NCBI RefSeq assembly: GCF_030068605.1
Contig: NZ_JASJOU010000018.1
Span: forward strand, 1 to 64,000
Reading direction: 5' to 3'
Length of the DNA: 64,000 nt
Source of the DNA: Xanthocytophaga agilis
Lineage (GTDB): Bacteria > Bacteroidota > Bacteroidia > Cytophagales > 172606-1
Part shown: positions 1-9,142 of the stretch, one piece after another
Numbering within the stretch: position 1 is the stretch's first letter
How the letters are laid out: each line of letters begins with the position of its first letter
The notes under the pieces: model-generated
Databases searched by the model: none
Seen by the model: the letters and a program-made list of their open reading frames with translations, nothing else
What the model was told of the DNA's origin: nothing
Translations under genes and position numbers: made by a program

Positions 1-120
1 GTCCTTCTATCCTGTTAACTATTTGACTTTCTTCTAATTGGCATTTAGGAAAACACTTCATAAAATAGAGATAAATATTTATCTCTATTTACTAAATTCT
101 CTTCTCTTAGCCTGACGGCT

Positions 121-1299
121 ATGTCAGCTCTGATCCGCGAGCCTAGATTACAAGATTTTAAAAGATGTAGTAGAAAAACCTGTCAAGCCATCGGCATGAA
201 AGCTATAAGGTCCGCTGAAGCCAAAGGGATTGTTGATTACATTCGAAAAGAGCATGGAAGCAGCATTAGCCGGGCCTGTCGTATCATTGGTTACAGTCGG
301 TCAGTGATGTATTACCGGTCTCGCAAGCAAGATGAGCCAGTGGCTGAAAAACTCCATGAATGGGCAGGGAGAAAACCATGAATCAGATACGATTCATTGA
401 AGGCTTCTAGAAACCATTTGGCCGCATTCGTAGTGAAGGGCTGATGTGGAAATGTAGATCTCATGGGATATACTTAAGCGAGTACACAGGGTCTACAAGA
501 AGCTGGGAATGAATTAACCTCAGATGCTCATGATGGCAGGTTGAAACGTAAGTACAAACGTCGCTTGCCCAAAAGAATAAAAGAACCATTAGTTCAACCT
601 GGGCAGACTAATCAAACTTGGTCTATTGACCGTATCTAGTCAATAGGACTTCATGAGTGATGTGTTAACTACTGGCATGCGTTTTCGAACGTTAAATATC
701 AACCTGCTACGTGCCTGGCATCGGCTCGATGATTACAATCGGGAAGTGTTAGCTATTGAAATAGATACTGTGCACGTAGCAAATGTAGATACTTCTCTGC
801 CTGCTCTCAGAGTCAAGAGGGTACTTGAATCCGTGATTGAATGGAGAGGAAAGCCTACCCAGATTCGTATTGACAACGGGCCTGAGTTTTTAGCTGGGGA
901 CTTAGTGGATTGGTGTAACGCAAATAAGATTCACTTGCAATACATCCAGCCAGGCAAACCGACTCAAAATGATACTGGATCAGAGATGATTCATTGAACG
1001 TTTCAATGGCAGCTTTCGGAAAGATGTATTGGATGCGTATGTATTCAGCAGCTTATCACAAGTTTAGTAGCTTATCACAAGTTCGGATATTGACCCAAGA
1101 TATATGCTTGTCGGCCGTTGAAGAGTGGATGCAGGATTACAATCATCTCCGCCCGCATGAAGCGTTAGATAATTTATCAGCTGTCCAATTTAAGCAGCGA
1201 CAAATCGAGCAGCGGGCCATGAACAGAGGAAAAAAGCGTCAGAAAATTGCCAGACGCAAAACTACCCCTGAAATTTCCCACAGTTCACAACCTTGGTAG
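121..1299 (+). mobile_element. Degenerate IS3-family insertion sequence (transposase pseudogene)
   Basis: Three broken reading frames together cover an IS3-type transposase. The piece at 121-381 carries the helix-turn-helix of the OrfB start (SISRACRIIGYSRSVMYY). The piece at 653-997 carries integrase core text including RIDNGPEF, which holds the second catalytic Asp, and IQPGKPTQND. The piece at 994-1299 carries the C-terminal EEWMQDYNHLRPHEAL motif. The expected ERFNG segment with the catalytic Glu is interrupted by a frameshift near 990, and stops break the stretch 381-650, so no active enzyme can be made. A 19-bp tandem duplication at 1050-1084 adds another frame change. The element belongs to the IS3 superfamily; the subgroup cannot be fixed by eye. 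Terminal inverted repeats were not identified. Confidence 0.85.
1050..1084. repeat. 19-bp tandem duplication inside the dead IS
   Basis: The unit beginning AGCTTATCACAAGTT starts at 1050 and again at 1069. The 19-bp period is not a multiple of three, so it shifts the transposase frame. It is one of many similar short duplications in this window. Confidence 0.8.
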
Positions 1300-1474
1300 T
1301 AGTAATTGAAAAAATATTTAATTGAAATTTTCTATCTCAAACCTGTTTGAAAACAGAGGAGCCGACAAATTGTACCGCTCAGGTTGAACCAGTAAAACAT
1401 CTATCTGTAGTAGAAGTCGGTGCCAGTCACCAAGGATTACAAGTCAATGAAATAGCTACCAGAAAAAATGATAT

Positions 1475-1855
1475 TTATGACTGGACTTCTTTTAATCCTG
1501 TCTTTAATTTCATTAAATGCGATTCTCCCCAGTTACCGAGGGCAAGCACAACCTCTTCTAAACTGTTACTATATTCGGTAAGTTCGTAGAGAACGGTCAC
1601 CGGAGTATCTTCTGCATAAACTCTACGCTTGATAAAACCATTGGCTTCAAGATCTTTTAATTCATTTGACAACACCCGGGCGGAAATACCTTCGACTGCT
1701 CTCTTAAGATCATTAAATCGTTTGCTTTGAGCAAAAAGCGCAATAATGATTGGCAGTTTCCATTTGCCGCCAATGACATACAACGCGTCAGCAACTGACT
1801 TTACCAGTTTTTGAGACATTATCTGATCACGTATATCAATACAATTCTGTTCCAT
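1475..1855 (-). CDS. HxlR-family winged-helix transcriptional regulator
   Basis: A 126-residue protein of the usual length for HxlR/MarR-like redox- or ligand-responsive regulators. The winged helix occupies roughly residues 18-110, with the family-typical GGKWKLPIIIAL near residue 29 and RVLSNELKDLEANGFIKR as recognition helix and wing. Residue Cys5 lies near the N-terminus, where some HxlR proteins have their redox-sensing cysteine. The gene is transcribed away from the DUF2147 and oxidoreductase genes. The 95-bp shared intergenic region holds inverted repeats, so the simplest reading is a local repressor of the divergent pair. The inducer cannot be inferred from sequence. Confidence 0.9.
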   Translation of the reverse strand: MEQNCIDIRDQIMSQKLVKSVADALYVIGGKWKLPIIIALFAQSKRFNDLKRAVEGISARVLSNELKDLEANGFIKRRVYAEDTPVTVLYELTEYSNSLEEVVLALGNWGESHLMKLKTGLKEVQS

Positions 1856-1863
1856 TTAAAGTT

Positions 1864-1906
1864 AGGTTACCTTAAGGATACTAGTAACCTTTAGTTTACT
1901 GGTATC
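1864..1906. promoter_or_regulatory. Inverted-repeat operator candidates between HxlR and DUF2147
   Basis: Two overlapping dyads lie in the divergent promoter region: AGGTTAC (1864-1870) with GTAACCT (1884-1890), and GATACTAGTAA (1877-1887) with TTACTGGTATC (1896-1906, one mismatch). Their position next to the hxlR-like start fits autoregulation and control of the divergent genes. Binding is inferred only. Confidence 0.55.
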
Positions 1907-1926
1907 TTTTAATTACTAATATTAAG

Positions 1927-1934
1927 TATTTTTG
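1927..1934 (+). promoter_or_regulatory. Possible Bacteroidota -7 element (TAnnTTTG)
   Basis: TATTTTTG matches the TAnnTTTG consensus of Bacteroidota primary-sigma promoters and sits 16 bp before the DUF2147 start codon. No clear upstream TTG element was found at the expected distance. Confidence 0.35.
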
Positions 1935-1950
1935 AAAAAAAACAATTAGT

Positions 1951-2403
1951 ATGAAAAAGAAACTAATGCTTTCCCTGTCCCTTTTTGTATTGTTCACTTT
2001 TACCGGATTTGCACAGGAAAATTTACCAGATAAAATTCTGGGTACCTGGCTGATAGAAAATAAGGAATCGAAGATCGAGATTTTTAGAAAGGGCAACACA
2101 TTCAACGGAATATTGCTTTGGTCAAAAGAGATGTATGAGGCGGATGGCAAAACCTCAAGGAAAGATGTCAACAATAAGGATGCAGCTTTGAGGTTGAGAG
2201 ACCTCAGGAACCTGCCCTTAGTATCCGGCTTTGTGTATAATGGAAGTGAATGGAAAAACGGGACAATCTATGATATAAAAAGTGGGGAAAACTATAGCTG
2301 CATCATCAAAATGAATGGTCCTAATAGTATGCTGGTGCGTGGCTATGTTGGGATAGCACTGCCTGGCAAAACAGTTTCCTTTTCAAGTGTAAAAAATCAA
2401 TAA
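1951..2403 (+). CDS. Exported DUF2147-family protein
   Basis: A 150-residue protein with a signal peptide (basic KKK, hydrophobic core, predicted cleavage near Ala21-Gln22) followed by a single DUF2147 domain of about 120 residues. Family hallmarks are ILGTWLIENKESKIEIF at the start and MLVRGYVGIALPGKTVSF near the end. DUF2147 proteins are small periplasmic beta-rich proteins of unclear function. The gene stops three bases before the oxidoreductase frame, so the two are very probably one transcript controlled by the divergent HxlR regulator. Confidence 0.85.
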   Translation: MKKKLMLSLSLFVLFTFTGFAQENLPDKILGTWLIENKESKIEIFRKGNTFNGILLWSKEMYEADGKTSRKDVNNKDAALRLRDLRNLPLVSGFVYNGSEWKNGTIYDIKSGENYSCIIKMNGPNSMLVRGYVGIALPGKTVSFSSVKNQ

Positions 2404-2412
2404 TCTGTGACC

Positions 2413-3435
2413 ATGATTCAAAATCCATATGATCTGAGCGGCCTGAAAAATAAAAAGGTGATTATCAGAACGCCCGGGCCGGCTGAAGTTTGCGAAATCT
2501 TTGAAGAGGATCTACCATCCCTGAATGCTGCCCAGGTTCTGGTAAAGGTAGAATATTGTGGTGTTGCCCTGGGCGATATCCTATTTCGTGAAGGCATTAG
2601 CCCTGTTGAATATCCGATGACACCCGGTTATGATGTAGTAGGCCATATCGTTGCTATTGGTACAAAGGTTTATGGTTTTAAGCCCGGCGACCGTGTTGCA
2701 GCACTTACATTAAAGGACGGTTATTCTTCATACGTATGTATAGACAGTGAAATCATTGTAGCTGTGCCCCAAGGAATAACTTCGGAGAAAGCCATTGGTG
2801 CGATGCTTAATTATGTAACGGCCTATCAGCTTCTGGTCAATAAAGCCAAATTACCTGCGGGCAGTTCCATTTTAATACATGGAGCCGCGGGAGGAGTAGG
2901 CCTTGCCGTTCTTGGCTTGGCTAAGGTTTTAAATATTACTGCTTATGGAACGGTGTCTACCCATAAAGTCAGTACAGTAACGGTCGCAGGTGGTATACCG
3001 ATCGATTATACGCAAACTGATTTTGTAAAAGAGATACTTATAAAAAACGGAAAAGGTGTTGATGCGGTATTTGATCCTATTGGCGGCTCAAATTTGTGGC
3101 GGTCCTACAAGGTATTGGATAAAAACGGCCAATTGATTAGTTTCGGCGTAGGAGAAGCGTTGAAAAAAGAGGGGAATGCCAAATGGCGTTTGTTTAAAGC
3201 TGTTTGGCCGCTTATCGTATTAAAATTACTCCCAAATTCCCGAAAGGTTCGGCTTTATACCACCAGTCCCAAAAATCGACATCTTAAAGAAGTTATTGAA
3301 AGAGTATTCGCCTTCGTCGAATTAGGTAAAATTACACCGGTGATCAGCAAGGTCTTTCCGTTAACGTCAGTTATCGATGCACATAAATATCTGACCGATC
3401 AACGGCCTATGGGTAAAGTGCTGTTAAAACCATAA
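2413..3435 (+). CDS. Quinone-oxidoreductase-like MDR superfamily enzyme
   Basis: A medium-chain dehydrogenase/reductase of about 340 residues. The GroES-like N-terminal half contains EYCGVALGDILFREG, and the Rossmann half has the NAD(P)H-binding loop HGAAGGVGLA near residue 160. The structural zinc-site cysteines of alcohol dehydrogenases are not evident, which favours the zinc-free quinone oxidoreductase/enoyl reductase group. The open frame begins at a GTG (2407), but the ATG at 2413 is preferred. It follows the DUF2147 gene directly and probably shares its HxlR control. The substrate is unknown; NADPH-dependent reduction of quinones or enones is the family expectation. Confidence 0.88.
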   Translation: MIQNPYDLSGLKNKKVIIRTPGPAEVCEIFEEDLPSLNAAQVLVKVEYCGVALGDILFREGISPVEYPMTPGYDVVGHIVAIGTKVYGFKPGDRVAALTLKDGYSSYVCIDSEIIVAVPQGITSEKAIGAMLNYVTAYQLLVNKAKLPAGSSILIHGAAGGVGLAVLGLAKVLNITAYGTVSTHKVSTVTVAGGIPIDYTQTDFVKEILIKNGKGVDAVFDPIGGSNLWRSYKVLDKNGQLISFGVGEALKKEGNAKWRLFKAVWPLIVLKLLPNSRKVRLYTTSPKNRHLKEVIERVFAFVELGKITPVISKVFPLTSVIDAHKYLTDQRPMGKVLLKP

Positions 3436-3629
3436 TTGCTTGTTAATGGAGGAAACCAGGACATTGACCATCTGTCATTATAAAGAGTGACTATGTGATT
3501 TTCAAAATTTTGAAAGTGTATATCATTTGATGTTTGACCTCCTCCCATAAAAATGGACCGTAGGGAAGTAGAAAAAATCGGTGATTGCCCCACCAAATTT
3601 GAGTAAAGTCACTTTTAGAGCAAAAATTT

Positions 3630-3667
3630 ATGCATCTGGCAAAGTATATCTCGTTTGCCAGATGCAT
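3630..3667 (-). terminator. Perfect 14-bp hairpin, terminator-like on the minus strand
   Basis: ATGCATCTGGCAAA (3630-3643) pairs perfectly with 3654-3667 around a 10-nt loop. On the minus strand the stem is followed by AAATTTTTG, a short U-run. It lies between the end of the oxidoreductase gene and a weak 82-codon minus-strand frame at 3697-3945. Confidence 0.5.
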
Positions 3668-3676
3668 TAGAGATTT

Positions 3677-3707
3677 TGTTCATTCAAACCACATGTTCAT
3701 TCAAACC
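3677..3707. repeat. 14-bp direct repeat at 17-bp spacing
   Basis: TGTTCATTCAAACC occurs at 3677-3690 and at 3694-3707, separated by ACA. Confidence 0.8.
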
Positions 3708-3945
3708 AATGGAAATATTCTGCAAGTTTGAAGAATATAGAAACCAGAATATTGCTTAGACATTTAGCACCAAAATCTGCTAATCGACTTTTAAACAATT
3801 CTGTCCTTTTTAATACCTCCTTGTTATTATTTCGGGTATTACGACTAGTACTAGCATCACGTTTTCCTTTTACACTTGCTTTAGTCATCCGATTATTTGG
3901 CATATTGACTTTTGCTTTCATATTTGTTTTATATTCGTTAAACAT
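3697..3945 (-). CDS. Doubtful small basic open frame
   Basis: An 82-codon frame rich in Lys, Arg and Asn with no recognised domain. It is supported only by the terminator-like hairpin just beyond its stop. An equally long open frame exists on the opposite strand at 3728-3976, so neither is secure. Apart from the hairpin and the short direct repeat, 3436-4013 shows nothing else recognisable. Confidence 0.2.
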   Translation of the reverse strand: MFNEYKTNMKAKVNMPNNRMTKASVKGKRDASTSRNTRNNNKEVLKRTELFKSRLADFGAKCLSNILVSIFFKLAEYFHWFE

Positions 3946-4013
3946 AAAGCAAAAGTCGCAGGAAGATCTTCCCTAAATTATCACGGTTAATTTATTGGGA
4001 AGAACGGGAAGAA

Positions 4014-5414
4014 CTACTTTATAACACTCTCGAAATCAGGAGTATACTCATTTTCAGCTGTAGTGATAGTTCGAAAATTAGATGCATCCTTTGACAAGGA
4101 AAGACCTGGAAAGCGTTTTTCAAGCAATCTGCTCAACTTTTGATCATTAATGGTTTTTATTTTAGATTTTTTCCTTAAAACAGCAACCCAGGCTAAAAGC
4201 ACGCTTTTATTTGGTTTCTTTTCAATCCAGGTTTCATTACTGGATATTATTCCTGTCCGTCTGTTTTCATTCTTCCCTACTCTTATATTTTTCAATGCAT
4301 CAATACAAGGTTTTATCTCTTGGGAGTTATAAAATAACTCATCGAAAGAGTCAAACTCTTTTATCATTTTAGGTATCTTACTTTTGTTAATAATAATATC
4401 CTGAGCGTTAGCACTAGCTATCTTACTATAATTGTCTGCAGAATAACCATCCTTCAAATAGGTATCGTAATTTTTGAACTCATTAAAGTCAATGTATGGA
4501 AGTGGATTATAATTAACATCAAAACGAAATTGTGCCTGAACCTTATTATTTAACTTATCAAAGGTTAGTGTAATTTTGAAGTTATTCTTTACATGAGATT
4601 TTGAATAAAAATCAGCATATTGATGTTCATCTAATTCTTTTTCAATATGCTTTCCTGTAGTTCTATTAAATTTTAAGGCATTTTGTATACCTATGTTTTT
4701 TGCCTGGCCGCTTAGAAGCTCAAAATGTTTATGAAAGGCAGCAAATGACAAATTATTCTTTTCTATTTCAATTCCATTTTCTGGTATTATGCCAATTGCT
4801 TTTTTTAATTTTCTCATCCCATCCTTATCTACTCCTGCGGGACCAATTCTAAAATAAGTATTTTGATCTAGTGGCTTAAAATTTTCAAAAATTGGTCTAT
4901 CCGGACTGCAACTCAGTTCGCATCCAAACGCTAATTTAAACCACTCTCCTTTTTCATGTACAACTTCTGCTAAGACAACTGTCCGGCCTGTATTATAACC
5001 TACATTATAGATTGAACGTTCTGAGACAGGGATTGGAAAGTAACACTCTCTTTTCCACTCTCTGCCAAGGTTATAAATTTTTGTAATTATTTCAGCAGGC
5101 ACTTTTTTCTCAATCTCAGCTAAGTATTTATTTTCTAAAAGCTCCTTACATTCTTTGTATCCCTTTTCATAGGCATTCCAATATGTGATCAATACTTCAT
5201 TTAAAGGAAACTCTTTTCCTTCACTATTATAAAAAGCATCTGAGATTCCCTGACATACATACAGAGCGGCTATAGTGGGAGAAAACGTTCTAAGATTAAG
5301 AGGCCCCTCTGAACTTTCGAAAGAAACACCATAACAGGGATAATTTCTTACTGTTTTAATTATCTCTTCAGGAATTCCGTCTGGTTGCATTAACCAAAAT
5401 TCATCTTTGCTCAT
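4014..5414 (-). CDS. Hypothetical 466-residue protein, accessory region
   Basis: No family was recognised. The protein is Lys/Asn-rich and appears soluble: no signal peptide or membrane segment is visible. Residues 40-165 contain mixed helices and a short Cys pair (GCELSCSPD, near residues 160-168). The middle, about 255-330, is strand-rich (FKITLTFDKLNNKVQAQFRF). The last 60 residues (LLAWVAVLRKKSKIKT ... SNFRTI) resemble in style the small C-terminal helical modules found on several Bacteroidota mobile-element proteins such as RteC-like regulators, but that is an impression and not a match. The gene stands alone, AT-rich, next to a decayed NTPase gene, and is probably horizontally acquired. 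Confidence 0.6.
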   Translation of the reverse strand: MSKDEFWLMQPDGIPEEIIKTVRNYPCYGVSFESSEGPLNLRTFSPTIAALYVCQGISDAFYNSEGKEFPLNEVLITYWNAYEKGYKECKELLENKYLAEIEKKVPAEIITKIYNLGREWKRECYFPIPVSERSIYNVGYNTGRTVVLAEVVHEKGEWFKLAFGCELSCSPDRPIFENFKPLDQNTYFRIGPAGVDKDGMRKLKKAIGIIPENGIEIEKNNLSFAAFHKHFELLSGQAKNIGIQNALKFNRTTGKHIEKELDEHQYADFYSKSHVKNNFKITLTFDKLNNKVQAQFRFDVNYNPLPYIDFNEFKNYDTYLKDGYSADNYSKIASANAQDIIINKSKIPKMIKEFDSFDELFYNSQEIKPCIDALKNIRVGKNENRRTGIISSNETWIEKKPNKSVLLAWVAVLRKKSKIKTINDQKLSRLLEKRFPGLSLSKDASNFRTITTAENEYTPDFESVIK

Positions 5415-5578
5415 AATTGATTAGAGATTATCTGTTTTTCAGATAGTTTACTGCCATTGCTTTTTTCCTGATTAATCGTAGCGAATTAATTTATACTATG
5501 CAGATGTTATGGTTCTAGATACTATCGTTCGGCTTATCAATCCTGCAATTAAAACTATAGTCTTCACTCTAAGCAGAC

Positions 5579-6268
5579 TTATAGAAGATTCTCCGCATTT
5601 CCATATTTAAATTCAACCTCTTTAATTATTTCATCTACTGTCTCTTTTAATTCTTCATTCGTCTTTTTATATTCACCAGGTAATTCAGCTTTCATAAACC
5701 AACTCAAAGTATAATACATAGGACGTTCTAATAGCAGCAAATGATTGTTCGGACTTCTGAACTTTTGTAGTAAAAAGTGATATTGTTTTACCACTAACAG
5801 AAATCTAATTAAGTCAATAATATTTTCTTCTTCCAGCTTAAACAATTCATCCTCAAAAAGGATATCACTTATCTTCAGCACCTTATCCATCTGTTTTGTC
5901 CTGTAATAGAATTTAAGCAATTCTATTCTATCTTCTCCTGTTTGATCACTTTCAGAAGCCATCAAATAATACTGTTCAGCTTTTACATAATCTCTAAATT
6001 GTTCCTCATACAATAGACCTAGATTGTACATTGCATCTGAACCCCCTTTTTCAATAGCCATCAGATAATATCTTTCAGCCTTACTATAATCTTTGTACTC
6101 ATTTTCATATAAATGACCCAAATTGTTCATTGCACCTTCATATCCTTTTTCAACAGCTCTTAAATAATATTTTTCTGCATTTTCATTATCTTTACAATAT
6201 TTTTGATATACAAGGTCCAAGTTATAGCTAGGTATAAAATCTCCTAGATCTGATCCGAATTTTAACAA
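5579..6268 (-). pseudogene. Sel1/TPR-repeat C-terminal remnant
   Basis: The frame contains two clear Sel1-type repeats (AEKYYLRAVEKGYEGAMNNLG and AERYYLMAIEKGGSDAMYNLG) plus a partial third, followed by about 110 helical residues. Sel1 repeats form solenoids that bind protein partners. The only start available is TTG at 6268, with an in-frame TAA 12 nt upstream; the first internal Met lies inside a repeat. Together with the recognisable but frameshifted coding text upstream, this makes it most likely the surviving 3' part of a larger gene rather than a complete protein. A short standalone Sel1 protein cannot be ruled out. Confidence 0.6.
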
Positions 6269-6890
6269 GTTGATTAATTAATATATTCCAAAATCAATTT
6301 TATTAACATCTAATTTCAGGAATTCACTCATCACCATATTAATGGTATATAAACAAGATTCCGGATCGAATGCTAGATCGCGATCTATAATAACCTCATC
6401 ATTGATAGTATTTTGTCTAACAACTTTTCAACAAATTGATCTAACTCTTTTTGTATTGCTTTATCAATAGTTTTGGTATACGTATTTTGTGAAGAAACTT
6501 TTAAATGTGTTTGGGCATATTCTAGTAACTAAAGCTTCCAAGAAAGCTCTAATTCCTCCATATGGTAAAATGCCATCGTTTTTAGGTAAGTTGCCTGTAC
6601 AGAATAATTGCTTTTTCTCATTGCTTCCAGATGGTTTTCTACCTGAAGGACTAGCTCATTTCGGGTACACCAGCTCTCAGAAAACGTACCAGCCATAATA
6701 CCTCTTCTTTATGCTGTTTTTTCCATATCGCATCAAATACCGGATATTAAAGAAACGCTCACAGATTCGGTAGCTTTTATTCTTACCTGATCCGCTAAGT
6801 GATTCTACCATCTGATTATCTGTCAAAACTTTAAGCTGTGCAGATATCTGATTGGTAGCTATATTCTGCCTATCTAATTTGCTAAAATAA
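6269..6890 (-). pseudogene. Frameshifted remnant of an NTPase-type protein (winged-helix part)
   Basis: Reading the minus strand across several frames recovers protein-like text. About 6880-6710 gives a winged-helix segment (IATNQISAQLKVLTDNQMVE, then YRICERFFNIRYLMRYG). This continues after two small indels into FLRA-WCTRNEL and a helical stretch around 6690-6550. A final piece at about 6430-6290 ends in TINMVMSEFLKLDVNKIDFGIY. The ERFFNIRYLMR text followed by a charged helix resembles the region after the ATPase core in bacterial STAND-like NTPases that end in TPR/Sel1 solenoids, matching the downstream Sel1 frame. At least three frame breaks are needed. The ATPase core itself is absent. 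Confidence 0.5.
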
Positions 6891-6930
6891 AGTGTGTTAG
6901 CGTAATGTTAAATTTTCGTTTGTAGGTAGA

Positions 6931-6961
6931 AACCGCCTGGTTTTTAATCAGGCGGTTTTTG
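6931..6961. terminator. Rho-independent terminator hairpin
   Basis: AACCGCCTG (6931-6939) pairs with CAGGCGGTT (6949-6957) around a 9-nt loop, followed on the plus strand by TTT. The minus strand has a weaker tail (GGCGGTTTCT). It lies 75 bp past the end of the AraC gene, so it probably ends that minus-strand transcript, although the better U-run faces the plus strand. Confidence 0.65.
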
Positions 6962-7034
6962 AAAAGTACCATGCGCTACAGATTGAGGTAGTCTACTTTA
7001 GTGAGACCATTGGCATTAATGAACCGTATCTGGT

Positions 7035-7952
7035 TCACATAAGCTGTTCCCTAAATTCCAACGGTGTCAGTCCTGTTTTAATTTTAAATAGCTTATTAAA
7101 AGACTGAGGAAATTCAAATCCCAGTTCATAAGCAATTTCCGCCGCAGTGTGCTCAGAAGTAGATAGCTTTTGTTTGGCTTTTTCAATTAATTTGGCGTGA
7201 ATATGTTGTTGAGTATTCATACCTGTAAGATTTCTTAAAAGGTCGCTTAAATAACCAGAAGAAACATTCAGTTGATCAGAAAAATATTTTACTGACGGAA
7301 TGCCAAGCTCCGAAGCTAATCCGGCATTATAGTAGTTGTTTAATATGGTTTCAAACCTTTCGATAACCGGGCTGTTAATGGCTTTCCTGGTAATAAACTG
7401 TCGTTTATAATACCTGTTACTGTAGTTTAAGAGAACTTCGATATACGAAATAATTAACTGCTGGCTTGTATCGTCAATAGATGTTTCCAACTCATCCTTA
7501 ATATCCTCAAAGACATGGAGAATTTTAGCCTTTTCCTTTTCAGAAAGATGTAACGCTTCGTTGATATTATACCCAAAAAAACCATATTTCATTATTGATT
7601 TATGCAGATTATACCCGGCAAAAAAGTCGGGGTGAATAAACAAGCTTTGTCCTTTGCATTCAGTATCATCCATCACTGATAAGGCTTGATTCGGAGCAAC
7701 AAATAGTAATCCCCCTTCGTCAAAGTCATAATATCCCTGACCATACTTCAATTTACCATTCAAATTACTTTTATACGAAACCATATAGAAATCATGCACA
7801 AGGTATCGCACCTTTGAACTGGAAGAAATCTCATCATGATTGATTTGCACAATCAACGGATGAGATGGTTTTGAAACACCAAGCGCTTTACATAAATCTG
7901 AAATGGATTTGTAATAGTGTAATTCTTTCTTAGGTACTGATTTATCTATCAT
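7035..7952 (-). CDS. AraC-family transcriptional regulator
   Basis: A 305-residue regulator with an N-terminal cupin-like ligand-sensing half (roughly residues 30-180) and a C-terminal pair of helix-turn-helix motifs (about 205-303). The family signature TAAEIAYELGFEFPQSFNKLFKIKTGLTPLEFR is followed immediately by the C-terminus. It lies downstream of the SDR genes on the same strand, and in Bacteroidota such AraC genes commonly sit beside the short-chain dehydrogenase sets they control. The inducer is unknown. A hairpin terminator follows at 6931. Confidence 0.9.
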   Translation of the reverse strand: MIDKSVPKKELHYYKSISDLCKALGVSKPSHPLIVQINHDEISSSSKVRYLVHDFYMVSYKSNLNGKLKYGQGYYDFDEGGLLFVAPNQALSVMDDTECKGQSLFIHPDFFAGYNLHKSIMKYGFFGYNINEALHLSEKEKAKILHVFEDIKDELETSIDDTSQQLIISYIEVLLNYSNRYYKRQFITRKAINSPVIERFETILNNYYNAGLASELGIPSVKYFSDQLNVSSGYLSDLLRNLTGMNTQQHIHAKLIEKAKQKLSTSEHTAAEIAYELGFEFPQSFNKLFKIKTGLTPLEFREQLM

Positions 7953-8047
7953 AATTTTCTTTTTTTGTAACCAATTAAGGTTGTTATTTAGATAAGCTTA
8001 CTACTGTCTTCCCATTAAAGCCCCGACTGTTTCCGCTATCGTTAATT

Positions 8048-8278
8048 CTATTCACCGGCTGCAATATGAGTTTCCAAACTTTGCAAGGTATGTTGTCTCA
8101 CAGCTACTTTGTATCCTTTCTCATTAGAACACTTTAGACAGGCTCCATGCACCAACACACTATTTCTAATCTGTAAATTATGAATTGCTTTCCCTGATAT
8201 AAGGGAAAGCAATATCACTAAGATGGCAATGAATGCAATAGTTGAAGTGAAAGATTTAATCATAAAATGTTTTTTCAC
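8048..8278 (-). CDS. Small single-pass membrane protein with CxxC
   Basis: A 76-residue frame with one hydrophobic segment (about residues 10-28), then a short region containing GACLKCSNEKG, a CxxC pair. A second possible start is Met6. The gene sits between the AraC regulator and an SDR gene on the same strand, with 33 bp to the SDR stop codon. No family was recognised; a short membrane-tethered redox or metal-binding peptide is conceivable. Confidence 0.4.
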   Translation of the reverse strand: MKKHFMIKSFTSTIAFIAILVILLSLISGKAIHNLQIRNSVLVHGACLKCSNEKGYKVAVRQHTLQSLETHIAAGE

Positions 8279-8311
8279 TTCATAAATGTAAACAATCTAT
8301 CCTGAATTGAA

Positions 8312-9118
8312 TTAATGTAGCAGACCTGCTGTTACTCCCTTTCTAAAAGCTTCAGAACCTACATCTATTCTATGCTGATAAGTAGATATCGCATCATTTC
8401 CTGCAAGATATCTAAGCTGGTCTTTACCATCGGTTGCAGCCTCATACACTATCTTAGCAATAGATTCTGGCGCTGAGAATTGTAAAGGGCTGTCAGGATT
8501 ATTGAAGCTTGACATGAACTTATTGAATGGTTCGACATATGCTTCGTGTTGCCCCATATCAATAGACCTGGTCATAAAATCCGTAGCGATCCCTCCGGGA
8601 GAAATTGTTTTAATTTGAATCCTTTGGGTAGCCAATTCATGCGACATACTTTCGCTCCAGCCTTCAATCGCCCATTTTGTAGCATGATAAATGGAACTGA
8701 AAGGGAAAGTTACCAATCCACCTATAGATGTGGTATTGATAATTAATCCGCTTTTTCTCTCACGCAGATGCGGGAGAAATGCCTGTGTTACCCGGATCAC
8801 GCCCAGCACATTCGTATTGAACTGCCGGGTTATCTGTTCATCCACGTATCCCTCCAGCGGTCCCGCTAAACCATAACCCGCATTATTGAAAACCACATCA
8901 ACAGGGGCGATTTTGATCGCCTCAGCCACTGCATTTTTTATAGATTCAATATCGGTTACATCCAACTGTAAAAGATGAATATTTGCAAGGGAAACAAGCT
9001 CTGTTTCTTTTTCAGGCTTCCGCATAGAAGCGATTACATTCCACCCTTTTTGGGCAAATAACTTTGCCGTAGCTTTTCCTAACCCGGAAGATGCGCCGGT
9101 GATAAATATTGTTTTCAT
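8312..9118 (-). CDS. Short-chain dehydrogenase/reductase
   Basis: A 268-residue classical SDR. The NAD(P)-binding TGASSGLGKA is at residues 7-16, NNAGYG near residue 80, an active-site Ser in the TTSIGG loop and YHATK as the catalytic YxxxK. An Arg/Lys pair after the second strand (ASMRKPEKE) suggests NADP preference. It is paralogous to the next gene (9143-9979), from which it is separated by 24 bp, and the two are probably co-transcribed. Substrate unknown; likely a small carbonyl or alcohol. Confidence 0.92.
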   Translation of the reverse strand: MKTIFITGASSGLGKATAKLFAQKGWNVIASMRKPEKETELVSLANIHLLQLDVTDIESIKNAVAEAIKIAPVDVVFNNAGYGLAGPLEGYVDEQITRQFNTNVLGVIRVTQAFLPHLRERKSGLIINTTSIGGLVTFPFSSIYHATKWAIEGWSESMSHELATQRIQIKTISPGGIATDFMTRSIDMGQHEAYVEPFNKFMSSFNNPDSPLQFSAPESIAKIVYEAATDGKDQLRYLAGNDAISTYQHRIDVGSEAFRKGVTAGLLH

Positions 9119-9142
9119 TTAAAGCTTTTAATGAATTGATCG

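Noticed and set aside
1347-1589. 80-codon plus-strand frame after the IS3 remnant
   Set aside because: Its 3' half lies antisense to the HxlR gene and the 5' half shows no recognisable domain.
6489-6698. Plus-strand frame with LLPDGFLPEGLAHFG resembling a HipA N-terminal motif
   Set aside because: The opposite strand reads as part of the decayed winged-helix/NTPase gene and continues in that sense on both sides; the HipA-like phrase is short and has no HipA context here.
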